From positions 1 to 7,976 of the forward strand of contig JAPKBY010000065.1 of NCBI GenBank assembly GCA_028823185.1: 7,976 nt of DNA, written 5' to 3'. A program made the translations under genes and the position numbers. This document shows, piece after piece, positions 1 to 6,165 of the stretch. The notes under the pieces were generated by a model. It was not told the origin of the DNA and searched no databases. It saw nothing but the letters and a program-made list of their open reading frames with translations. Origin of the DNA: Planctomycetota bacterium. GTDB lineage: Bacteria; Planctomycetota; UBA1135; GCA-002686595. Each line of letters begins with the position of its first letter. The first letter of the stretch is position 1.

Positions 1-21
1 ACAGCTTTGATAACCGCCCGG

Positions 22-43
22 GGGCCGCCCGTGTGGGGGGCCC
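22..43 (-). terminator. GC-rich hairpin after the metalloprotease gene
   Basis: Positions 22-30 and 35-43 form a nine-pair stem with one internal mismatch and a four-base loop. It lies about 40 bases beyond the stop codon of the minus-strand protease gene. It is very GC-rich, so it would be stable, but no T-run follows it on the minus strand. It could be a weak intrinsic terminator or a 3' end stabiliser. The call rests only on position and pairing. Confidence 0.3.
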
Positions 44-84
44 GCTTGATCTTTGTGAGGCTCACTATCGTGGGCCAGTGCTGC

Positions 85-1494
85 TCAGGGGCAGAAGGTG
101 ACCTTCAAGCCATCAGAGAGGTTGAAGTTAGCGCCAGTGCCGGGGTCGCGGTACCAGAACTGAAAGTTGAACTCCAAGCCATCCACGACGGTTCCATTGC
201 CAGCGTTCATCGGGGCCTGGTTGTAGTCGAGCGCGTAGCTCACGTCGCCAAAGGAATTCGCTTGAACGACGGGGAGCCTGAACGTTCCGAGGAACCCAGC
301 GCCAACGCAGCGGAGTCCGTTCCCGAAGGGAGCGGAGATCTGGTTGGGGCCGTAGTAGAAGATCCCGAACTGGTTCGGGATAGCGCCGTAGCACTCAAGC
401 ACGAGGTCATTGGCGCTATAGCTAGCGGTTCCATTGAAGCTCATGACGGCTCCGAAGGGGCTGTAGCTGTTGCCCGTTGTCGTGCAGTAATTGCTGGGCG
501 AGTCGCAGCCACCACCACCACCGCCGTTGTCGGCGAGGTCACTGGGCCATGCGTTCGACATGTCGTCATGCCCATTACCGCTGGTCTTCACCATCACGTT
601 ACCCGGCCCAGCAGCAGCCGGGATGTTGACCGTGATCGAAGTTCCGTTTGAGGTCAGGTTGTTGACGATGACTTTCGGGTCACCACCAGTGCTTGAGACT
701 GCAGACGGCGTGAACCAGACCTGGTTGCCTGTGGGCGTGAAGTTGGTTCCGGTGATCGTCATAGACGTCGTGCCGATGCCTAAGCTCGAGATCGTGGGCT
801 TGTTAGCTGCACGTGGCCCATAGATCGCCTGGACTCCAGCGATGTCATCCGCAGCAATCGATCGGGCAGGGATGCCGTTTCCGCTTGCAGAGGGGTACAT
901 CGTGGCTCCGCCCGAGGTCGAGTGACCGAGGCCGAGCGCGTGACCATACTCATGGCAGAAGACACCCTGGATGTCCATTCCACCGCCTGTGTTGGTGGTC
1001 GGGCCGTCAGCCCAAGTCCAAGACTCACACATTCTGATTCGCCAGCCATTGCTGATCGGAGTCTCGCAGTAAGCGAGGACGCCGCTAGAGCAGCTCGAGA
1101 TTGAGGAGACGATGTTGTCGTTCGTGCCTCCGGTGTTGTTCGTCTCTCCAGCGAAGAAGGGGTCGAAGTTCGCGGCGCCTGAACCGAGGCCACCGTTTTG
1201 TCCGGGGTCACCGTTGCCGTTGCCGCCTTGAAGCTCTGAGGCCCACTCGATCGCGCCTTTCCAGAAGGCGATGAAGCAGCCCTGATAGCCGGGGAAGTTC
1301 GCGTCAGCGACGTTGTTGTTGTTCGACGCATTGTCGGGGAAGTTGTTGAACACGCGAACATCACGTTGGGAGAAGTTCAGGCTTCCTCCGATCAATGAGT
1401 AGCCGATGGCCTGCTCTGCAGGGATGATAAGTGCAGCGGCGACACCGAGTGCGGAGGCCGGCAGGAGTAGCTTCTTGAGTGCTTGAAATTTCAT
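85..1494 (-). CDS. Secreted matrixin-like zinc metalloprotease with TIG domain and planctomycete-type C-terminal domain
   Basis: This 469-residue protein is a predicted secreted zinc endopeptidase. Residues 1 to about 30 form a signal peptide (Lys-rich start, then a hydrophobic stretch). The catalytic domain spans roughly 38-228. It carries the metzincin motif HEYGHALGLGHS at 181-192 (zinc ligands H181, H185, H191; catalytic E182), a Met-turn at ATMYP (M199), and the DDIAGVQAIYG ending typical of matrixins. No cysteine-switch pro-peptide is visible. Residues ~232-304 look like a TIG/IPT immunoglobulin-like fold. A six-Gly linker (324-329) leads to a domain at 330-469 with cysteines at 330, 337, 368, 396 and 468; I associate that domain with secreted planctomycete proteins. 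The start is firm: ATG with GAGGAG (1509-1504) nine bases upstream. It follows the upstream gene after 20 bases, so the two are probably co-transcribed. The substrate is unknown. Confidence 0.9.
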   Translation of the reverse strand: MKFQALKKLLLPASALGVAAALIIPAEQAIGYSLIGGSLNFSQRDVRVFNNFPDNASNNNNVADANFPGYQGCFIAFWKGAIEWASELQGGNGNGDPGQNGGLGSGAANFDPFFAGETNNTGGTNDNIVSSISSCSSGVLAYCETPISNGWRIRMCESWTWADGPTTNTGGGMDIQGVFCHEYGHALGLGHSTSGGATMYPSASGNGIPARSIAADDIAGVQAIYGPRAANKPTISSLGIGTTSMTITGTNFTPTGNQVWFTPSAVSSTGGDPKVIVNNLTSNGTSITVNIPAAAGPGNVMVKTSGNGHDDMSNAWPSDLADNGGGGGGCDSPSNYCTTTGNSYSPFGAVMSFNGTASYSANDLVLECYGAIPNQFGIFYYGPNQISAPFGNGLRCVGAGFLGTFRLPVVQANSFGDVSYALDYNQAPMNAGNGTVVDGLEFNFQFWYRDPGTGANFNLSDGLKVTFCP

Positions 1495-1514
1495 GATTCA
1501 GTTCTCCTCAGCGA

Positions 1515-2063
1515 CTAGCGCTGCTCTCCTTTTAGGCGTGAGACTTCGCTGTCGAGGTCGGTGAGCATGGTGTTCTTGTCGATCGCGTAGCCTTCTCCGC
1601 GACCAAGAACCACTGTCCCTTTGCGTCCCTTGACTGTTCGGTAGATGCCGCCATGACCTGCATAGAGCGCGTTCGCAGCGAGGTCGCCGCCCATGTTGTC
1701 TGTCCATGAGTAGAACGCGACGACTTCGGCGCCGATCTTCACATCGTCTGCCGAGGGTGACTCTGAGTTGTAGACGCCATTCTCATCGTCGATGAAGCCA
1801 CCGTGGAAGGTGATGACGGTCTGGCTCGGCGCCCCGGTTGAGAGGGAGCGGCCATCAATCGTGATGTGGGTGTAGTAGAGCTCGGGACCGTCCACCGGGT
1901 GGTCGATCCTGATGGCCTCAGAGTGAGTGATGGTGCCGTAAACGGCATCGTCAGCCTTCTGAAGCATCGTGGGGAGATCTAGTCGCTCGATTTGAGCTGT
2001 GCCTAAGGCTGCAGAGCCAATAATCACGCCGCAAGCAGCGATCGTTCCGAGGAGATTTTTCAT
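1515..2063 (-). CDS. Secreted protein of unknown function, partner of the metalloprotease
   Basis: This 182-residue protein has a signal peptide at 1 to about 24 (MKN start, hydrophobic core, likely cleavage near GTAQ). The mature part has an LDLPTMLQKAD segment (28-38) followed by AVYGTI, an ITFHGGF strand (84-90), a GAEVVAFYSW strand (111-120) and a Gly-rich GHGGIYRTVKGRKG stretch (136-149). This resembles, by my recollection only, small secreted proteins encoded beside matrixin-type proteases in other bacteria: an N-terminal helix naming an 'AD-V-G-V' strand, then a 'G--VVLFL'-like strand. No enzyme motif is visible. The ATG start lacks an obvious Shine-Dalgarno sequence, in contrast to the downstream protease gene. 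It is the first gene of the pair. A role as chaperone, inhibitor or co-secreted partner of the protease is inference from linkage. Confidence 0.82.
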   Translation of the reverse strand: MKNLLGTIAACGVIIGSAALGTAQIERLDLPTMLQKADDAVYGTITHSEAIRIDHPVDGPELYYTHITIDGRSLSTGAPSQTVITFHGGFIDDENGVYNSESPSADDVKIGAEVVAFYSWTDNMGGDLAANALYAGHGGIYRTVKGRKGTVVLGRGEGYAIDKNTMLTDLDSEVSRLKGEQR

Positions 2064-2074
2064 GGTCGTGTATG

Positions 2075-2086
2075 GGCTAAATAGCC
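2075..2086. repeat. 12-bp inverted repeat just upstream of the secreted-protein start codon
   Basis: Arms ggcta (2075-2079) and tagcc (2082-2086) flank two bases, ending 11 bases before the ATG at 2063. This is where a Shine-Dalgarno would normally sit, and none is seen. It could be an operator, or in RNA a small hairpin occluding ribosome entry. The arms are short, so chance is possible. Confidence 0.35.
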
Positions 2087-2101
2087 TGTAGTTGCGTCTA
2101 G

Positions 2102-2114
2102 GGCCCTAAGGGCC
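2102..2114. repeat. 13-bp inverted repeat in the leader of the secreted-protein/protease operon
   Basis: Arms ggccct (2102-2107) and agggcc (2109-2114) surround one central base, a strong dyad 39 bases upstream of the start codon. It lies downstream of the candidate promoter at 2150-2178, so it would be in the 5' leader. It could be a protein-binding operator or a short stable RNA hairpin. Confidence 0.4.
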
Positions 2115-2149
2115 AGAAGGCGTGAAGGAACTAACCGTAGCAAAGATAA

Positions 2150-2178
2150 TTAGAGTGTGGTGAAGCGCTAGAAGTTCC
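2150..2178 (-). promoter_or_regulatory. Candidate ECF-sigma (sigma-E-like) promoter for the protease operon
   Basis: On the minus strand GGAACTT (2178-2172) is followed after 17 bases by TCTAA (2154-2150). This matches the known form of sigma-E/ECF group promoters (GAACTT, 16-17 bases, TCTRA). It would start transcription near 2144, giving a leader of about 80 bases. I saw no better sigma-70 candidate in this gap. An envelope-stress sigma factor would suit an operon of two secreted proteins. No cognate sigma gene is in the window, so this remains a pattern match. Confidence 0.35.
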
Positions 2179-2379
2179 CAACAACTCAAGCGGGTGTTGG
2201 TCTCGGGCGTTGCGACACCTTAAAAGAGGCCCCGAATGGACTCATAAGAGATGTCACCTAAGAATACCCCCAATAAGTAGCTTTGAAGTGAGGAAGCGAC
2301 TCCTTTGAGTCAGGGCTTCGGAAACCGCCTTGAGCCCCACCGAGGGCGCTGTAAACCCCTTGTCCGCAGCAGCTTAAGG

Positions 2380-4902
2380 CTAGTGATTGTGCCCTTCGTG
2401 CTCGTCTACAGCTTGCGAAGGCCCTGCTTGGAGTTCAAAGGGGGTGAACCCAGTGCTCGCAGAGGGGAGCGGACCGTTCATCAAATACGGCCTCAGATGC
2501 TCTCTGTCGGGGTCTTCTAAGAGGAGGTCTTCGATCATGGCCTTGCCCTCCTTGTCTCCAGCGCGAACGAGCGCTATCGCCAGGCGCTCTTTGACGTCTT
2601 GGTTGTTGGGGAGCTCGGAGTAGGCGTGCCAGAGATGTTCGACCGCGTCGCTCGCACGCCCGAGCTGCACCAGGGCATCTGAGAGGTAGATCAAGAGCGC
2701 GGGAGCCTCGACTCCGAGGGCTAAGGTGGACTCAATTCTGTGGATGCACTGGCTGGGATCGAGAGCCTCTAGGTCTGCATAGGAGAGGATCTCGACGAGC
2801 TGCACCCAGGTCGGGTGAGCTTCTGAGATCGGCTCCAGGTGCTCATAGATTTGAGTGACATCGCGCTTTCCTCTCAGCGCGCGCGCTGTCGCGCCGACGA
2901 GCTCACGGGTCGGGCGCGCGAGCGGCGAGGCTAAAGCCGCCGTGCTCCAGGACCCCAGCGTCTCTTCGGTGAGCTCGATGCGTTGAGCGAGAGTTTCGTA
3001 GGGAGAGGAGTGTTCTTGAACGGCGTAGTGGGCGCCAAGTCCGGCGGCGATCAGAGCCTCGACGCCTCCGTTCTCAGCGGCGGCGAGCCTCTCGGCCATG
3101 AGGGCTTGGGCGTTTTGTTCACGATCCCAGACCCGTCGGCCTAAGGATGAGAGCGGCGTCTCGCGTCGCATAGGAGCGCCTGCTGAGAAGAGCAGCTCGT
3201 CGCTCTTGAGGTCTTCTGTGTCTACGCCATGCAGCACCCCGATCGAGAGATCTTCCAAGGTAGCCGTAGAGAGAATCACTCCGGCGCCCAGCGAGAGATG
3301 TGAGGCTCCGCCTGCGGTGTCGAACCACACTACGCTGACCGTGTCGGGACCAGAGGCTAGGTTCCGGGTCGTAGGTTGTTCGCCTCGAATCGAAGGCGCG
3401 ATCACGAGGTCATACGAGCCGTTGCCCATCTTGCTGCGGGCAGTGGCTGGTGAGATGTGTTCACCCTTTGGAATAGCGTGCCCCTGAAAGAGGTGAGACT
3501 CGAGGACGCCCATCGCGCGGTGCCAAGATGCTGTGCGGTCAATTGAGTCAGCGCCTAAGGAGCTGAGCGTAAGCGCGCGCCCTGGCGTCAACTGGCCGAT
3601 GAGGAGCACGTTGAAGCCGCCACCTTCCCTCATCTCTTTGGGTAAGAGCGCCACAGAGGCCACGAGCTGCAACCTGTCAGAGGCAGCGTGAGTCCCCTGG
3701 GGTGAGATCAGGCGACGGTCAAGCGTCACGCTGTCGAGGCCGAACTCTGTCTCCTCGATGGTTAACAGCCCTTCAGGCGTGTCAAAGATCAGCTCAGGTT
3801 GCGGAGTCCGGGGTTGCCAAGGGGCGAGGATTCGGATCGCGTCAGGTGGGGCGATGAAGGGTAAGGGGGAGACAATGAAGAAGGAGAGGGCCGCCCAGCG
3901 AGCGATGCCTGGGTGCCGGATGAGGTGTAAGCCGGCGCCTGTGAAGGCGACCGCTGCCCCCCATGAAATCAGATGGCTCGCAGGGATGTGATGTGCGAGA
4001 AAGGGCTCGCCAGGGACCTTCTCTAGAATCAAATAGCTGAGGCAATGAGGTGAGATGAGCAGACCGATCGCTGCTCCGATGGAGAGGCCAGCGAGGTTTG
4101 ATCTTCGGAGGACACCTTGGAAACCTGCGCCGATGAGGAAGGCTGGAATGATGAAGACGAGCGCAGCGAGGAGCGCGTCATAGCCGAGGGTCCCACGCAG
4201 CGAGGTGTCTAGGTCGAACCACTTCAAGTAGCGATCTAAGCCAGGGCCCGTAGAGATCCCAGTGATGAGTCTCAGGGAGAGGAGAGCTCCGAGGCTCCCT
4301 CCCGCTAGGCACAGCGTGCGAGAGGTGGTGGAGCGGACGAGGTTCTTGAAGCACGCGGCCCCGGCTAGGATGAGCAGGGTTAGGACGATTCCGAAGACGC
4401 TGTCATCGCTTGGAAGACCTGTGCTGAAGAGTCGCAGGTGGCGGAAGAGTCCCTCTAGGCACAGGGCGAGGCCGGCGCCGATGATCGCGTGGGCGAGCGG
4501 GGTCGCTGTTGGGATTTGGGGTGCATCCTCATCGTCGGCGTCACTCAGCTCGTCTTCCAATTCCGGACCGAGGACTCCTCGGGCGGTGTAGTAGAGGGCG
4601 GCGCCCAACAGAGCGCAGACTAGGGTCGCGAGCAGGTGTCCGCTGGGAGTGCTCGCGAGGAGGAGTCCATGCGAGGTGAGGCCAATGGCTGTGCCGGCCA
4701 GGAAGCGCAGAGGAGACAGGCCCTCTCCCGCCTTGTTTCGTCCCGCGAGGAGCGCCAGCGCTAATAAGAAGAAGGCTGCAGCTCGATACGCGACTGAGAT
4801 AGAGGCTGGGGTGGAGCTCAGATGCACGAGGTCTATACCGAGTGGAGCTCGAAGCAGGGAGGCGCAGAGACCAGTCAGGAGTCCTAAGAGGAGAGTTCGC
4901 AC
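2380..4902 (-). CDS. Polytopic membrane protein with degenerate spermidine-synthase-like domain and TPR-like C-terminus
   Basis: Numbering is from a GTG at 4902 (840 residues), which puts the first membrane helix directly at the N-terminus. A TTG at 4938 would add 12 polar residues but sits inside a palindrome. About eleven hydrophobic helices lie between residues 2 and 353, with a very acidic loop at 113-127 (ELEDELSDADDEDA). From ~366 a soluble part begins with a DTPEGLLTIEE strand, like the N-terminal hairpin of spermidine-synthase-like proteins. A Rossmann-like VLLIGQLTPGRALTLSSLG (432-450) and YDLVIAPS (497-504) follow. The Gly-rich SAM loop is degraded, and the acidic residues expected in the DAR and YD-I-xD positions are missing, so polyamine synthase activity is unlikely. 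Residues ~671-798 are helical, TPR-like (ALVQLGRASDAVEHLWHAY). The tail ends DEHEGHNH. The layout recalls fused membrane/spermidine-synthase proteins; function is unknown. It is divergent from mutY. Confidence 0.85.
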   Translation of the reverse strand: MRTLLLGLLTGLCASLLRAPLGIDLVHLSSTPASISVAYRAAAFFLLALALLAGRNKAGEGLSPLRFLAGTAIGLTSHGLLLASTPSGHLLATLVCALLGAALYYTARGVLGPELEDELSDADDEDAPQIPTATPLAHAIIGAGLALCLEGLFRHLRLFSTGLPSDDSVFGIVLTLLILAGAACFKNLVRSTTSRTLCLAGGSLGALLSLRLITGISTGPGLDRYLKWFDLDTSLRGTLGYDALLAALVFIIPAFLIGAGFQGVLRRSNLAGLSIGAAIGLLISPHCLSYLILEKVPGEPFLAHHIPASHLISWGAAVAFTGAGLHLIRHPGIARWAALSFFIVSPLPFIAPPDAIRILAPWQPRTPQPELIFDTPEGLLTIEETEFGLDSVTLDRRLISPQGTHAASDRLQLVASVALLPKEMREGGGFNVLLIGQLTPGRALTLSSLGADSIDRTASWHRAMGVLESHLFQGHAIPKGEHISPATARSKMGNGSYDLVIAPSIRGEQPTTRNLASGPDTVSVVWFDTAGGASHLSLGAGVILSTATLEDLSIGVLHGVDTEDLKSDELLFSAGAPMRRETPLSSLGRRVWDREQNAQALMAERLAAAENGGVEALIAAGLGAHYAVQEHSSPYETLAQRIELTEETLGSWSTAALASPLARPTRELVGATARALRGKRDVTQIYEHLEPISEAHPTWVQLVEILSYADLEALDPSQCIHRIESTLALGVEAPALLIYLSDALVQLGRASDAVEHLWHAYSELPNNQDVKERLAIALVRAGDKEGKAMIEDLLLEDPDREHLRPYLMNGPLPSASTGFTPFELQAGPSQAVDEHEGHNH

Positions 4903-4934
4903 GGACGATAGCTTGTCTCGCTCTGATCCAGACC

Positions 4935-4954
4935 GCAACGCGTTGCTTCAGCAA
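4935..4954. promoter_or_regulatory. Overlapping palindromes in the divergent mutY/membrane-protein promoter region
   Basis: GCAACGCGTTGC (4935-4946) is a perfect 12-bp palindrome. Its right half is reused in a second dyad, ttgct (4943-4947) and agcaa (4950-4954). The result is three GCAA/TTGC half-sites in 20 bases, near the middle of the ~100-bp gap between the chosen start codons (4902 and 5004). Position and symmetry suggest a regulator-binding site shared by both genes. I could not assign it to a known regulator, and clear -35/-10 boxes are not visible here. Confidence 0.4.
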
Positions 4955-5003
4955 TCGCGTGAACCCTGGAAGAGCGGAGGCTGCGAGCAGAGAATCTAAG
5001 GCT

Positions 5004-6077
5004 GTGAGTGAGGCTCAAGAGAATCTGGCTGTCGAGCGCCGCGATGCCCTGTGGGGGCAGCTGTTGGCGTGGTATGCGGCCCATCGCCGCGACCTCCCCT
5101 GGCGTCGCGTAGAGGATCCATATGCGGTGTGGGTGAGTGAGTCGATGTTGCAGCAGACCAGGGTTAGCACAGTGATCCCTTATTACGAGCGCTTCATCGA
5201 GCGCTTCCCAACCGTCCAAGCCTTGGCAGAGTCGGACATCGATGAGGTCCTCGGACTCTGGAGCGGACTCGGTTATTACTCGCGCGCACGCAGGTTGCAT
5301 GCCGCAGCTGTCCTGATCGTAGATGAGCACCAGGCAGTGTTTCCGCGCAGCAGGCCTGATGCAGAGGCGTTGCCCGGAGTCGGCGCCTATACGGCAGGTG
5401 CTGTGCTCTCTATCGCGTATGGGCTCGAAGAGCGGCTCATAGATGGAAATGTTCAGCGAGTCTTGGCGCGCTGGTTTGCTGTCGAAGGGATCGTGACGAA
5501 GTCGGGCCCGCGCCGCTTTATTGAGCAGATGGCCGGCGAGCTCGTGGATGGAGTCGGCGACCCGGGCTCCTGGAATCAAGCGCTCATGGAGCTCGGAGCG
5601 ACCGTCTGTTTGCCGCGTGAGCCACGCTGTGATCGCTGCCCTGTGCGAGCAGTGTGCGATGCTCGAGCTCGTGGAATGGAGAGCGCTCTGCCCGAGCTCG
5701 CTCCAAAGCCCGCGCCGATCGAAGTGGAACTCGAGGTGTTTGTGGTCATGGATCAGGGGCGGGTGCTCTTGGTGAGGCGGAGCGAGGAGGGACGTATGGC
5801 GGGGCTCTGGGAGCTCCCCACTCGTGAGATCGGGCTCGAAGAGCCACGGCTCTTCCCTTTTGAGCTCGATGCGCACTTGTTGCGAGGCGCTGAGATCGGA
5901 TTCATCAAGCACTCGATCACGAAGCATCGCATCCAAGCGAGGGTCCTCAGCGCTGATCTTGGCGTGAGGGAGCTCCCCGAGGGCTGGGCCTGGATCAGCC
6001 AAAGTGAGCTAGAAGGTCTAGGGCTGACAGGGATGACTTTGAAGGCTCTCAAGAAAGCTAGAGCTAGCTTGCGGTGA
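5004..6077 (+). CDS. mutY: Adenine DNA glycosylase MutY
   Basis: MutY removes adenine mispaired with 8-oxoguanine, starting base excision repair in the GO system. Numbering is from GTG 5004 (357 residues; E. coli MutY is 350). Catalytic E46 lies in VWVSESMLQQTRV. The helix-hairpin-helix is LPGVGAYTAGAVL (123-135), and the catalytic Asp is D147 in IDGNVQRVLAR. The [4Fe-4S] cluster ligands are C202, C209, C212 and C218 (C-x6-C-x2-C-x5-C). Residues ~240-357 form the NUDIX-like 8-oxoguanine-recognition domain (GLWELPTRE at 267-275). The FSH loop of the E. coli enzyme reads I305-T306-K307 here. The frame stays open upstream to 4842, but that would overlap the divergent gene. GTG 4959 is an alternative, while 5004 begins about 20 residues before the conserved LLAWYAAHRRDLPWR. 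No convincing Shine-Dalgarno precedes either. Confidence 0.95.
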   Translation: MSEAQENLAVERRDALWGQLLAWYAAHRRDLPWRRVEDPYAVWVSESMLQQTRVSTVIPYYERFIERFPTVQALAESDIDEVLGLWSGLGYYSRARRLHAAAVLIVDEHQAVFPRSRPDAEALPGVGAYTAGAVLSIAYGLEERLIDGNVQRVLARWFAVEGIVTKSGPRRFIEQMAGELVDGVGDPGSWNQALMELGATVCLPREPRCDRCPVRAVCDARARGMESALPELAPKPAPIEVELEVFVVMDQGRVLLVRRSEEGRMAGLWELPTREIGLEEPRLFPFELDAHLLRGAEIGFIKHSITKHRIQARVLSADLGVRELPEGWAWISQSELEGLGLTGMTLKALKKARASLR

Positions 6078-6079
6078 AT

Positions 6080-6157
6080 CGAGTGACTCGGAGAGGTATG
6101 CTCCACGGATCACTCGCCCGCGCCGCTAGGCGGCGGACCGTCACTGAACCGCGTTCA
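6080..6157 (+). repeat. Three consecutive inverted repeats between mutY and the glycosyltransferase gene
   Basis: Three hairpin-forming repeats fill this 88-bp gap. Arms cgagtga (6080-6086) and tcactcg (6110-6116) enclose a smaller ggag/ctcc pair (6090-6093, 6101-6104). Arms cgccgc (6121-6126) and gcggcg (6130-6135) have a three-base loop. Arms tgaac (6145-6149) and gttca (6153-6157) end eight bases before the ATG of the next gene. The first starts two bases after the mutY stop. No T-run follows any stem, so a standard intrinsic terminator is not supported. They may stabilise the mutY 3' end or control translation of the next gene. Confidence 0.5.
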
Positions 6158-6165
6158 CCGAAGCC

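Larger units (their letters stand above)
2064..2379. other. 316-bp intergenic region between two minus-strand genes
   Basis: I see no plausible gene here. The left half holds a candidate promoter and two inverted repeats serving the downstream secreted-protein gene. The right half lies just after the stop of the membrane-protein gene. It holds only a weak hairpin (gactc at 2298-2302, gagtc at 2307-2311) with no T-run, which could act in termination. A small plus-strand open frame starting at 2305 runs into the opposite gene's 3' end and has no coding features. Confidence 0.6.

Noticed and set aside
7..651. A 214-codon plus-strand open frame opposite the metalloprotease C-terminus
   Set aside because: The minus-strand frame has clear domain content, a good ribosome site and a signal peptide. 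The plus-strand product is low-complexity (Val/Ala/Glu/Gly-rich) and has no motif.
1515..2063. Lipoprotein signal (IAAC at residues 8-11) in the small secreted protein
   Set aside because: The cysteine falls before the hydrophobic core rather than after it, so it cannot be a lipobox; an ordinary signal peptide fits better.
2298..2311. Hairpin gactc/gagtc as the terminator of the membrane-protein gene
   Set aside because: Only five pairs, about 70 bases past the stop and with no following T-run. I mention it in the intergenic entry but do not call it.
2305..2520. A small plus-strand open frame across the membrane-protein gene's 3' end
   Set aside because: It overlaps a well-supported minus-strand gene, has no ribosome site and shows no coding pattern.
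4842..5003. A 54-residue N-terminal extension of MutY
   Set aside because: It would overlap the 5' end of the divergent membrane-protein gene, lies outside the MutY family domain, and would make the protein much longer than usual.
4884..6002. A 372-codon open frame on the minus strand opposite mutY
   Set aside because: mutY on the plus strand has all catalytic and cluster motifs. The antisense product is rich in Arg, His and Ser, has no recognisable domain, and is best explained as an open shadow frame in GC-rich DNA.
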